NCBI GenBank assembly: GCA_034698045.1
Contig: JAQGAU010000246.1
Location: 1-33,234, forward strand
DNA from: Paramacrobiotus richtersi
Lineage: Eukaryota; Tardigrada; Eutardigrada; Parachela; Macrobiotidae
Direction of reading: 5' to 3'
Length of the DNA: 33,234 nucleotides
Of the stretch, positions 19,915 to 31,328 are shown in pieces. The notes under the pieces were generated by a model, which ran no database searches, was not told the DNA's origin, and was given only the letters and a program-made list of their open reading frames with translations. Numbering within the stretch: the first letter of the stretch is position 1; every line of letters starts with the position of its first letter. The position numbers were made by a program, and so were the translations under genes.

Positions 19915-21601
19915 ATGTCGGGAAGAAAACGTGACGAATACTCCGAGAAACTGTTCAATGTACCTCTGACAGTTTTAAGGATTTTCGGATTCATTCCGTT
20001 CCGTCCTCGAGAACGGTCAGGCAGATATCATTGGAGCAGGATACGTAATGTTTGTCTTTGGATTATAGCTGTTTTGATATGGATATTAACTTTGGCGTTT
20101 TTGGGAGGAACCCTGGACTCTCTGCTGCCAGAGTGGAATCAAAATCATAAATCGCTTTTCCCCACGAAAAATCCCATTATTCGAGCCATCAGTATAGGTA
20201 CGGCCTTTGTGATCAGTTGTCGTTCTGCGTTTGCAGTCACCGTGCTTTTGGTAAGACGCAAAGCTTGGCTGAAATTATTCGAAAGTCTGAATCGTGCTGT
20301 TGCACTGTTTTCGATTGTGTATGAAGTCCCACGACACAAAATTCTCCGCCTGAGATTTGTGACAATAGGGATCTTTTTGATCTTTTTGATGGCGTTTTGT
20401 CTATGGTTATTTATACAAGCTGTCGGCGCACGGACAACTATCGAAGATTTCGACTCTGAAAAGTTTCAAATTGTTGGCCTATCGCAAGCCAAATATAACC
20501 TTTGGCATCTACTCATCATCTGGATATTTTGCGCACTTGTCCCGTTCATTCTCGTACAACTGGTTTTCACAGTAATTGTTGTGATGGCCATTATCCAAGG
20601 GATAATGCTGAGGAAAATTAATTCTGTTTTTGAGGATCTGCTGTTACAAATCCAGCAGCCAGGGGATGCAGAACAAACTCAGGAACAACAGGGCAATCTG
20701 TTGCAAATCGAGAAAGAGATTACTAAAGCGAAAAATGTGTTCATTGCCAACTTGCAGATGTGTAATTATTTCAATAAGCATTTCTATACACTTCTGCTGA
20801 TTATTTACGGAGCGGACTGTTTATGCGTGAATGGCAACGCTGGAATGCTGGTAGCCGGCTTCTCCACCAGTGAACAACGGCTTGGAGCTGTTCGATGGGG
20901 TTTGTTGTATGGAACCGCAATGTTCTTGTTGCAAATTACAGTGTGTTTCATCCCAATGGCCTATGTGTACGAACAAGTAAGACAATTGTCATAAATTCTA
21001 AAGCGCATCGCAATGCAGTTATGAGCATCTTACAATGATTGCTGAATTCGCAGGCGAGAAATATTGCTAACAATTATGACAACATTATGTGTATGCTGGA
21101 AGTGTTGGAGGAAGATCACGAGGAATGCTGTACAACCGAGGTTACTTGGAAAAAAAGCACATGAAATTGTAGTTTTATTAGACTTGCTTACAGTATTTCT
21201 CCAGCAACGTTATCATACTAGTTAGCGCCACTGACAATGAGCGGTGTAAAAGCCGTTTAATTTTTACTTCTACAGTTTTATATTCTGGTAATACTCAACT
21301 GCTTATATTTGATCTTTGTTAAAGATGAAAACGCCCCATACGAAACCGGTCTTTCACATGGAACTATACTATGGAGTCGGTCATTTGTTCCATATTAGCG
21401 GCACATTTATTGCCACGGTAAGACATCCGAAGGTATGGATACTACGTAAATCAAAAATGCAATATGTTTCCGTTGTTGCAGACTATTACGTTTGTAATTT
21501 CGTTTGTCGTGCTGGCTTTCGAAATCATCGACATCTCTGAACTCAAGGACGGGGTTGCAGAGGTCACGAGAATAATACGGAATATCACGCACTGCACATA
21601 A
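19915..21601 (+). CDS. Gustatory-receptor-like 7TM protein, copy B (four exons)
   Basis: Exons 19915-20976, 21054-21140, 21325-21417 and 21482-21601 join in phase 0 to 453 residues. The start MSGRKRDEYSEK aligns with copy A; an in-frame ATG at 19891 would add eight residues and is not shared. Most residues match copy A, including LRIFGFIPFRPRER, the membrane segments and the last helix. Differences cluster in the loop before TM5 (QQPGDAEQTQEQQGN against EEPVDAEETKQRDN) and in the C-terminal tail, which is shorter and ends NITHCT. No lesion is visible, so both paralogues look functional. Probable poly(A) signals AATAAA occur at 21787 and near 21898. Confidence 0.82.
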
Positions 21602-22549
21602 CAGTGGACATCATCATGAGGTAAGTGGAAGACCGACTACAGCCACGCAAAAAAGTGATGGTTGTACTAGTCGGGCTTTCTTTTCGGCCTAAATGTCGAG
21701 TGCCCACCGAAAGGGATACGCCATCGCCTCATGAAGTTTAGATAGTATAATGGTATCACGAGCTGTTTGTGCAACAGTTAAAACCTAATAAAATTAATGA
21801 ACTGATTTATTGCACGGTGGTTCATCAAGCGCTTTTTATAAAGTCCACAAAAGCACCAACGATATCGTTGTTGCTTTTGCGGGCTTTATAAACTATCAAT
21901 AAAGTCCGTTTCTTAGCCTTCATGGTCAGCGGTTTCTTGTTCAAGGTTCACTGCATGCCCACCGACTGGTATACCGATGCGCATGGCATTCGCACTGTCA
22001 TTGAGGTACGTACAACGGTACATACTGTACACGCGTGCGTGAAGAATGTTTGGAGTTTAATATTAATTACGAAGATTTATGGTGCATGCAGTACTTTGCG
22101 CTGCTTCAGTCGAGCTGTTGTGTCGTATTTACGTGATACGGTAATGCAATGCTGCTGTTACAGTGCCGATAGCCTTGCTCCGTTGTTGTCAGTCTCTTTT
22201 TCTTCTGGTAAGGTATGTTGCTTGCTAAATACAACGAATGTCGCTAGAAGTAGTGCTTTCGTAAGTAATGGCATGCAGAAAAACAATTCAATGGACGAAA
22301 TTAAAGGGCAATCGAAATGCGACGCCAAATCACTGGAATGATTGCCAATACAGAGTTAGTAACTCGGGATTTAAGAAATCTGTTTTCCGTTACCCATGTT
22401 ACGTAACCGGGCTTGGCCGTTCAACTCACGAAAATATGACCATTTTGTTAGAAGATCATGATCATTCTGTCTTTAATGTACAGCATAAAATCAGTCACGG
22501 TGGTTAAGTTCGGATCAGACGCATCAGTTTTCTACGGATCCTTTTGCAT
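21602..22549. other. Gene-free spacer after receptor B
   Basis: This holds the duplicated 3' flank of the receptor unit and the palindrome at 21835-21892. The open frame at 21922-22341 has no family resemblance and begins inside duplicated noncoding flank, so I do not call it a gene. Confidence 0.45.
21835..21892. repeat. Near-perfect 58-bp palindrome centred on GATATC
   Basis: The arms pair over 29 bp with three mismatches and essentially no spacer. The left arm starts TTTATAAAGTCC and the right arm ends GGGCTTTATAAA. The sequence just after it repeats the motif (AATAAAGTCC at 21898). It could be a foldback transposon remnant or an RNA hairpin in the receptor B 3' flank. The lack of a loop argues against a microRNA precursor. 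Confidence 0.7.
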
Positions 22550-23127
22550 TGTTTCAGGTTCCGTATTTACAAAGTATGAAATCGCCATAACTTCACGATC
22601 AATGTAAACATGACTGGATGATTCAGCTCATTGTTTGCTACCTTTAATAGCTCGATGCCGGCAAAGAACCAAAGTCCACATGTTAACAGCGTAATTCTGC
22701 ACGTTTGTCCCACCCATGTTTCCGGAGAACAAAGCGATTTCTCTGTGGTAGCTTATGTAATCATTGTAATGTATAGCGTAAATCAATGACAATTTTTTTA
22801 TTATACCGGTAATTTCGGCTATTTTTAGGGTGTATACAGCGTCGCACAACATACCGAACTTAACGACTGCAATATAAAAACAGATACAATTGAAATGTAC
22901 GTGAATACCACAGCGTAAAAAGCCGAACCAGTAGCTGTCCACTCAAGCTTAGTTTGAGCGACAGCAGGTGGTGATTCTAGATTCAGGAAAGTTTTCCGCC
23001 GTTCGAAATTTGTGTGTCTTCCGTTGCTCCAAGACGCAGTTGCGTAGCTAAAGCGGCAGTGCTCATCTTTACCTGAGCCATACAATTGCAATTGTACTTG
23101 ATTGAATCCGCTAGGATCGGTGAAACC
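22550..23127. other. Duplicated upstream flank of protease copy 1
   Basis: This matches 26470-27045 upstream of protease copy 2: shared ttccgtattta, gccataact and gatcaatgtaa at the left, TTATATTGCAGTCG on the minus strand in the middle, and TTGAGCGACA on plus further right. Minus-strand frames in the two copies share short runs (ALFSGNMGG and TLFSRKMGG), but their reading frames do not agree along the length. It is either flank or a lost gene. A promoter for the protease is expected here, but no element is certain. Confidence 0.5.
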
Positions 23128-25568
23128 ATGAATATCGGCTTTACTCTGCTTTTTGTGGCCTTCTGTGCGTTTCACCACGGCACAGCCCAGCTAATGTGAG
23201 TCTTGACTTTATCTTCTGGCTGATAATTGACACCTGACCAAACCAATTCGGCAGGCAACAGCAGCAAATCGACATTTCCAACGGAGACACTATCAACATG
23301 AAGTCACCTAACTTTCCACGGCCTTATGGGAATAACTTCAGATATCAGTTAACTATCAGCGCAACACCTGGAGCACGGATTGTGGTAAGAGCCAAAAGGC
23401 AAAAAGTAGTCCCGCTGTATATACAAAAAGCTATAGAATTGTCTTGAAATGCTAAGAGAATGCGTTCAATATTAAAATACATATAACGTCATTTGAAGTG
23501 TGGTGATGATAATCATTGTTGCCTAGTTCGACACTCGTGTGTTTTTCCTGGAACTCGGCTCATCCGCTTGCCCGTACGACTATTTAAGCATCAATGAACA
23601 ACGGTTCTGTGGTACCAACGGTCCACAAAACTATGTGGTAACCCTGAATTCTGGCTCTACTGTGGTAGGTGTCTATAAGCTCTAGACTGTCTTTTCTGCA
23701 TAATACTCAATGGCCATAATTTTGCAGACTCTTCGTTTCATTACTGATAATACCGTGACATTTTCTGGGTTTCATGTTACCTTCCGGCAAGAACTTCCGG
23801 GTAAGCCGATGTTATTGCTTATATTCGTATAACAAGTATTTCTTGTAATACTATCGAAGAATGGAATGCTGGTCGCGTAGATGAAATCATGAACCTCGCA
23901 AAAGCAAATTTCGATTAAATAACGAACGATGAAACTTTCCTCCAGTTACACTGCCGCCAACACCACCACCGACCAACCCTCCTTTTACGGATCCTTCTAA
24001 CTCGCGATGCGGTGTCCCAGCGGTGACACCAAATGTTAATGATCGCATCGTCGGCGGGATAACGGCCGTTCCCCACAGCTGGCCCTGGCAGATTTATTTT
24101 TTGGTTAAGACTCCACAGGGAAACCCACAGAGCTTTTGTGGCGGTAGCCTGGTAAGTAATCCGCGATTTGCCGATCCCACTAGGTATTCTATCCCCTTAA
24201 GGAATTTCAGCGACGAATGTCTTATTGTTTCAGATCAACGGCGGATGGGTCCTCACCGCTGCCCACTGCTGCTTTAATCTAACTGCCAGCCGCATTTCAA
24301 TCCTTTTAGGAGCTCACAACCTAAACGAAGCCGAGCCAGAATGGATTAGACGGTCAGTCAGTGACGTCAGAGTTCACCCGGATTATAATCCACGATCCAG
24401 CAGTAACGATTTTTGTTTGGTGAAGCTAAGCGAGGTGAGGAGTCTAGGGACATAAAGCAATACTAAACCAAACCGGCGAAAATTTCGATATCAACAGACC
24501 TCCCTTGCTTACAGCACGGTCGGTCTTAAATAGAAGTACATAATATTATTATTAGAGTTTCGCTTATAGAAAACCTGTTAGCAGGAAAATCCAGAATCTG
24601 ATTATCTGTACTAGAACGGCAACACCCTGTTTGAAACGGCATTTCAGTTGCTGCTTACCGCTTTGAAATTTCCCAAGTTTTGCAGCATTATAATATTATA
24701 TTGTAGTTATAAAGCTATGTCGTTGCCGTTCATTTAATGCTAATGTTTTTCGAACAAACAAGAAACAACTGCTGAATAACCAGTTGCGTATTACCTCATT
24801 TTGAGATCATTACTTCGAAGTACTCTTCAATTTCCAGGGGGTGACTCGCACCACAGCTATAATTCCAGCCTGCATCCCCGACGTAGCCGATCCTCCGGCT
24901 GGCACCAAGTGCTATGTCACCGGTTGGGGTAGTCAATCGGCTGTCCGGATACAGCAGCCAGTGCAGTCTGACGACTTCTCTAATGAGATCAGCGTGCGGT
25001 CGAATAGGAAGAAACGACAGAGCAGCAACGTACTCAAGCAAGTGGATGTCCGAATCATCGACCAAAATACATGCACTACCCAGTATCAAGGCGAAAACCC
25101 AATTGAACCGAATATGATATGTGCCGCCAGTCCGGGAAAGGATTCGTAAGTATGAGGACGTGTAAGACATTCTTGACCATTTGGCCATAAAGAGATATTG
25201 CTGTTTGTCTAATTACCCGTGAATGCGCAGGCACAGATCGTACGCCGCAACAGCATTTGTAGGTAACGTCATTTTTCATTTCAAAGGTGTCAAGGGGACA
25301 GCGGTGGTCCGTTGGTCTGCAAAATTCCCGGGAGCAGTAGATATGTGCTGTTTGGTGTGGCATCGTTCGGAAAGTGAGTTCGCTTGTACAGTGTACAGTG
25401 TTTTTTCTTCCCTGACCAGCCGAACTATCAAACATACCGAAGTACAGCAATGTTACCGTGTTTTCACAATGCAGGGGCTGCGCTCAACCTAATTATCCAG
25501 GCGTTTACGGGAGGGTCAGCCAAGTCATACCTTGGATCAGAAGTCTTGCCGGAAGCAACGATATGTGA
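23128..25568 (+). CDS. CUB-domain trypsin-like serine protease, copy 1 (nine exons)
   Basis: Exons: 23128-23195, 23255-23384, 23527-23664, 23728-23800, 23946-24151, 24234-24434, 24838-25145, 25287-25373, 25475-25568. All introns are GT-AG and the frame is kept, giving 434 residues. Order: signal peptide (MNIGFTLLFVAFCAFHHGTA), one CUB domain of about residues 25-136 (NMKSPNFPRPYGNNFRY; Cys pair in SSACPYDYL and QRFCGT), a Pro/Thr linker (TLPPTPPPTNPPFT), then the protease. Activation is after R170 (NDR|IVGGI). The triad is H216 (LTAAHC), D264 (NDFCLV) and S380 (QGDSGGP). D374 sits at the 189 position, so cleavage after Lys/Arg is expected. It is secreted, as are arthropod CUB-serine proteases of digestion, immunity or clotting; the role here is open. 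Confidence 0.93.
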
Positions 25569-27045
25569 ATACAGCTGTTCTGATCTGATGGTTTTGTTTT
25601 GTACTGCAAGTCTCACACGTGCTACCAGAATTAAAGATCTGATATCCACACGCGGTGCCGGGACAAGCTTTCTGTTACTTTCGATTGTGATTATAACGTT
25701 TACCTGATCACAGCCGTTGAAAGCAGTAACATCGCCTGTTTGTTGCTTTGTAGTAGATTTCGACAATGACAGTAACAATATGTTACAAGAGCGAAGATTT
25801 GAGTGTCCTGTTTTTTGCACCAACTCTGGGTTACCGAATTAAATGGTACTCGAGCATCGAAGGTAAATGTCACATCTTTCTGATTATGAGGCTAGCGTTT
25901 TCTTAGGCATAAAGAAGAACTGACCATGCCAAACCTTGGACCATGTCAAACTATTGATTCTACACGAAAGCAGTTCAGGATTCTCCCAAATCAGCTGACG
26001 TGTTGTAATCACAGCGATTAACTGAACAATAATAACGATCTGTATGCTTATAACTGCTGATTTGTTTTATGTAACCAAAGATTCGGTTTAATAGTAAACA
26101 TACAGCTACAAAGACAAATAAAGCCCCGAACAAATGACCGCCTGATTCCCACAATCAAGACTGACAGATGCGACTCACAGGAGAATTCTCGCTACTGAAC
26201 TCAGAACGAGAATTTGAACAGCGTTTTTGGGGCGTTCCGAAACGATTTACACGCAGAGTGTAATAATTCTGGGTTTAGGAAACATGTGCGTTTATTAGCA
26301 TGATTCACGTAACACTTCTTTGTACAATTCACGAGCTGACTATTTTGCAACAAAATAGTTCTACTGTATGTAGATTATTTTTTTTAATATACGGTACGTA
26401 TACCATAAACTCAGTCAGCGTGGCCAGGTTTTGGATCAAGTCCATCGGTTACCTCCATGTCTTTGTGCATTGTTTCGCGTTCCGTATTTATACAGTATAA
26501 AATGGCCATAACTCGACGATCAATGTAATTATAGCTGCAGCGTGATGTTCGGCAGCGGATCTTAGTCCATATTGCGCAAATAGCGTGATTGTGTGATGTT
26601 TTGCCACCCATTTTGCGTGAAAACAAAGTGATTTCTTCGTGGTCTCTTGCAAAGTACAGCGCGTAAACCATCGACAACTTTTTATTATGCCGTGATATCG
26701 ACTATCTTCAGAGTTTATTTTTAGCCCTTGTCGCTGGACAGCATTCCAAACTTGGCGACTGCAATATAAAACATCAGTATGAAATATGCACGGGCAATGA
26801 CTGTGATTACCATAATGAAAAAGCTGCATCGACAGCTGTCCATTCTCGCTTTGTTTGAGCGACAAGTGTTTGCAGGTGACATGTCAAGACTCAAGTAATT
26901 TTCCGTTTTGCGAAATTTGGGTATGTTGAGGTCTTCCGGTGCTCCAAAACGTTGTTGCTCAACAAGGCTGCAGTGCCTGTCGTTGACTAATATCTAACAA
27001 TTGTGCTGGTTGTAGTCACTACGACCTTTGAAAGCAGTGCAAACC
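25569..27045. other. Spacer between the proteases
   Basis: No gene. The first 200 bp match the 3' flank of protease copy 2 (shared tttgttgctttgta). A possible poly(A) signal aataaag is near 26116. From about 26470 the sequence is the duplicate of 22550-23127. Confidence 0.5.
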
Positions 27046-27416
27046 ATGCATATCAAAGTCGCCATTAATCCGCTCTTCCTGGCTTTCTGTGCGTTTGGCC
27101 GCGTCACAGCCCGGCAACCGTAAGTCAAACATGTTTGTTTTCTTGTTGATGTGACCGTTGTCCTAACCACATCGGGTAAACAACTTCACCAGATTGACAT
27201 TTCCAACGGAGTTCCCGTCAACATGAAGTCACCTCACTTTCCACAAAAGTATGAGAATAACTTCAGATACGATTTAATGATCAGCGAAACGCCCGGAGCA
27301 AGTCTTCTGGTAAGAGTTCTAGTAGTAGTATTACGTTACAGTAACAACGATCCTTGATACGTTTACTCATGTCTAAGCTGCACTACTAAATATCGAACTA
27401 ACTAGCGGACCATAAT

Positions 27417-28026
27417 CGACCGAAGCGTAGCGAAGGTCGAATATACACAGCTCAAGTGGATCCCATTGTCTGTGTGTCATTCCGTCACTCGGTCACTATT
27501 ATTATCTATTTTAATATTTAATAATAGTAAATTAAAAATTGAAACTTCGAATATTACTAATAATATACCGGTAAACATACTTGTGAACGTGCCTTTTACC
27601 GGAAGAAGCTGTTTTTCAAATGATTTTTTCAGATTTCAAAATGAGTATTTTCTGGAACTGACCAGTGTGCAGTGCCCACTGGCGATTAAACAAATACCAG
27701 ACAATTCCTACTTCCTGCCCTAGAAAAACTGACCCAAACAAGCTATTTAATAGCTGAAAACTTTCGTGGTGAAATTGTAAAAAACAACCTTTTGCTGTGA
27801 AATATGGAGCATGCCCAATGCTGTCAAGAAATCAGCATGCTGCCATCGCTGACCTATGGCCAAAAAAACAACCACAACAAGCATTTTTTTCATCTGGTTT
27901 CTAGATCGGTATTCGTATTCGTAATTCTTCTCGTACCGGGCTGGTGGCTTAAGTAGGCTCATAAATTTGTTTCAATTTCTTTAAGTGATGTTGCCCTGTG
28001 AAATTACTTCCTTCGCTTCGGTCATT
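27417..28026. mobile_element. Transposon-like insert in intron 2 of protease copy 2
   Basis: The intron (27310-28089) is 780 bp against 142 bp in copy 1. The extra DNA starts with cgaccgaagcgtagcgaagg at 27418 and ends with ccttcgcttcggtcatt near 28026, which are inverted copies of each other (about 19 bp, with a three-base gap). The left 140 bp match the repeat at 3308. No transposase frame is visible. It is probably a nonautonomous DNA element. The target duplication is unclear. Confidence 0.6.
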
Positions 28027-29232
28027 CAGTGCCCGCAATCAGCGAGTGCACTTTCCTAGTTATGAGGGAATGAATATCTTTGTTCTTAGTTCACCTCTCA
28101 TGCGTTTGCCTTGGAATTCGGCTCATTCACTTGCCCCTACGACAATCTGAGTATTAATGGAGAACGGTTCTATGGCACCCACGGTCCGCAGAACTATACA
28201 GTAGCCCTTGATTCCGGCCCTGTTGTGGCAGTGCTCACCTGCTCCCGACTGTCATTTCTGCATCATTGATCAATGGTCACAACTTTGTAGATTCTCCGTT
28301 TCATTACGGATACCAGTGTGACTTTTCCTGGGTTTCATATAAGTTTCCGGCAACAGCTTCCAGGTAAGCCAATGTCTGTTCCTAGAAATCCGAAAGCACT
28401 TCACGCCGGTTGAACTGCATATCAATTCTTGCTAATGCTGTCGTATATCTTATGGCTTGTGTTTGGCGTACAGAGTATATGTTGATGTAATAATGCAGAA
28501 TTCGTTTAAATACTGAACGAGGAATTTTCCTCCAGTTACGACACTGCCGCCAACACCACCGTCAACCAGCCTTCCATCCACGGACGCTACTAGCTCGCGC
28601 TGCGGTGTCCCGGTGGTGGCACCCAATGTGAACGATCGCATCGTTGGGGGGATAGCGGCTGTTCCCCACAGCTGGCCCTGGCAGATTAATTTCTTATATG
28701 AATATGGCAGCCCAATGAGCATTTGCGGGGGTAGTCTGGTAAGTCGTACACGGTCTGAAGTATGCGGTGAACGTTGTAGCGTTGTTTTCAGATCAACAGT
28801 GAATGGGTGCTCACCGCAGCCCACTGCTGCTTTGACAAGAATGTCAGCCGCATTGAAATCCACTTAGGAACTCATGATCGATACGAAGCCGAATCTAAAC
28901 GGGTAACACGGTCAGTCAGTGACGTCAGGATTCATCCGGATTATGGTTATAAGTCGCTCAGTCATGATTTTTGTTTGGTGGAGCTGAACGAGGTGAGGCT
29001 TCTTAAAAAATAAAACAATATATGTAGTCAAACATGGGCAAAAAATGCGGTACAGGATTACACTGCAGTTGCACTTACGGAAACCATCCTTGCAGGAAGA
29101 TTCAGCAACATGCTTTACTACAATATGCCCGGACTTAAAGCTGGCTTTTTGTTTCTATCTACCGCCTACGTTTCAGTTCAAGTTCTTTTAGAATTTGGCA
29201 AGATTCGTATGTTTATAGTACTTTATGCATTA

Positions 29233-29270
29233 CCAAGAACTTACTGTATCTAAATATAGTAAGTTCTTGG
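29233..29270. repeat. Perfect 13-bp inverted repeat in intron 6 of protease copy 2
   Basis: CCAAGAACTTACT and AGTAAGTTCTTGG flank a 12-base AT-rich spacer that can add three more pairs. It is absent from the matching intron of copy 1, so it arose after the duplication. No function is assigned. Confidence 0.6.
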
Positions 29271-30142
29271 CATTACATATTATGGCTGTATAGCTATGTC
29301 GTTACCGCTAATTTTATATGCCAATCCAGTATGAATGAATTTTTACCAAACGTCGAATATCCACTGATGCGTTGCTGATTTCTTATTCTTCAATTTCCAG
29401 AGGGTGACTCGCAGCGCAGCTATAATTCCCGCTTGCATCCCTGACGTAGCGGATCCTCCGGCAGGCACCAAGTGCTACACCACCGGCTGGGGTAGTACAT
29501 CGGCCGTGCAGATACATGAGCAGCCACTGCAATCCGATAACATCTCTACCGAGATCAGTGTGCTGTCGGCTAGAATGAACCGAGACATCCCCAGCGTCCT
29601 TATGCAGGTGGATGTCCGGATCATCGATCAGAATACTTGCGTCAAGCAGTACGAAGGGATCAGTATTGAACCAACTATGATTTGTGCCGCTGATCCTGGA
29701 AAGGATGCGTAAGTACAAAGACGCGTTATACGTTCTTTACATTTTTCGTCATAGGGAAACTTCGTTTCTGCTGTTTATCTAATGACCTATGTGACACGCG
29801 GTCACAGATCGTACGGTGCAAAAATCATTAGTTTCACTTACTGTATTGTCATTTTGCATTGAAAGATGTCGAGGAGACAGCGGGGGTCCATTGGTCTGCC
29901 AATTATCAGGAAGCCGCAGATATGTGTTGTTTGGAGTGACATCGTTTGGAAAGTAAGTCATCTAGTGCAGCCTTTTTCGTTTTCTTGCCCCAGCTGCCGC
30001 ACTATTTTTGGACAACACTACCGATACATCACGTTTTTCCAGTTGCAGGGGCTGCGCTCATCCTGATTTTCCAGGAGTTTACGCGAGAATGAGCCAAGTC
30101 GTACCATGGATAACAAGCATCGCCGGAATCAACGATATGTGA

Positions 30143-31328
30143 AGACTGCTATTATAATAAGATTCTGACACTTCTGTGTGTACCACGTATTGCGAATTTC
30201 ACATATGCTGCCGTAAAGGGCTGATATTCACGCCCAACGGTGTTTGTTGTTGTCGCTAGTAATTTTAACGTGTGCAGTTATTCTGACCCGTTGCATGTAG
30301 TAGAACCATGTTTGTTGCTTTGTAAATTTGTAATCCACTTCCACATTCGCACAAACCGACATACCCACGCGTTAACACAGATATACATACATGCAGTCTA
30401 TGTAAACATTTTGGGCGTTGTAAAAAGTTTTTATTACTCAAACGGCACTCATAGTTAGCAGATCGCATATCTTTCAGTTGTCAAGCAAAGTGTTTTGCAA
30501 GATAAGATGGTATATTGAGGAAATAAAAGGTTTGTCCGCTTAAGAAAGCCATGTCACCGTACTCGTACTGATTCTGTAAGATAGTAATTCAGTATTTTTA
30601 TCAGATCAGTTACCACCTGTAGCACGGGATGCTTAACATTTATCTTATATTCTTTGATAGAAGATTCAGCTACCTGGCAAACATACATACAGCCACTGTA
30701 CATAAAAAGGCTGAACCGAACACCAACATAAGCAATTTAGGAACCGCCTAATTTCCACAATCTGCAATTATATAGTCAATATAGTGTATACTTTTTACTG
30801 CGAATTTTATGAGTTTTTGCCTGACGGTGCCTCGTCAAAACGTGACTTACAGAGGTAGTTGTGACTTTTTTCTGGCAAAGAACGGCTTGATTCGCGCAAT
30901 CAAAATTAATGATGATGAAAATGTTGTTAATACACCCGCGCTGGTCACGTGTCGCTGTTTCCGACTGGCGATGTATTTTGCAAGAAATGTACTTCGTGGT
31001 AAGCATTTACTGCTCACTTGCTAACCACAGTCCACCTCATAAATTCAGCTTCTCCGGATATTTCAAAATTCCAATCAAGATTTCGGGTGATATTTCATTA
31101 CCCTAATAGAATTCCTGTTTCGATTGCTGGATATAGAAAACGGTATTTTCCCGAGATGCGCTGTTGACTGCTTCTCATTTACCCCCTGGAAAATGAAACC
31201 GAGGATGTGTGTTTATGACGTACTGAAACTGAATACAAATGGCCACGTACGCGCAAGTGTGAGGAACACGAGAAAAATATAGGTAGAGTAGCGTAATATG
31301 CAGAGAAATAGTCACAAAAAAATGGAAA
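30143..31328. other. No gene recognised
   Basis: This is the 3' flank of protease copy 2 and then AT-rich unique DNA. Short frames (for example 30809-31024) show no domain. The right end is the 3' flank of the second GPCR. Confidence 0.5.

Larger units (their letters stand above)
27046..30142 (+). pseudogene. CUB-domain trypsin-like serine protease, copy 2, splice sites damaged
   Basis: The equivalent exons are 27046-27119, about 27181-27309, 28090-28227, 28291-28363, 28536-28738, 28792-28992, 29401-29708, 29866-29952 and 30049-30142, with phases as in copy 1. The protease half is intact: NDR|IVGGI, LTAAHC, SHDFCLV, a trypsin-type Asp before ACRGDSGGP, and the same terminal NDM. The front half is damaged. 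Copy 1's exon 2 acceptor (cggcag) is here cgggtaaa. The first AG in the intron (27191-27192) gives the wrong frame and an early stop. The exon 3 donor reads GTG|GCAGTG, a GC donor. The CUB Cys of QRFCGT is Tyr (ERFYGT), leaving its partner unpaired. A transposon-like insert fills intron 2. An alternative first exon could still rescue expression. A poly(A) signal AATAAA is at 30522. Confidence 0.8.

Noticed and set aside
21922..22341. 139-codon plus-strand frame after receptor B
   Set aside because: It begins in duplicated noncoding flank that is not open in the other unit, and it has no recognisable motif.
22628..22942. Minus-strand gene upstream of each protease
   Set aside because: The two copies share nucleotide similarity and a few peptide runs, but stops fall at different places and no single frame is conserved, so I list it only as duplicated flank.
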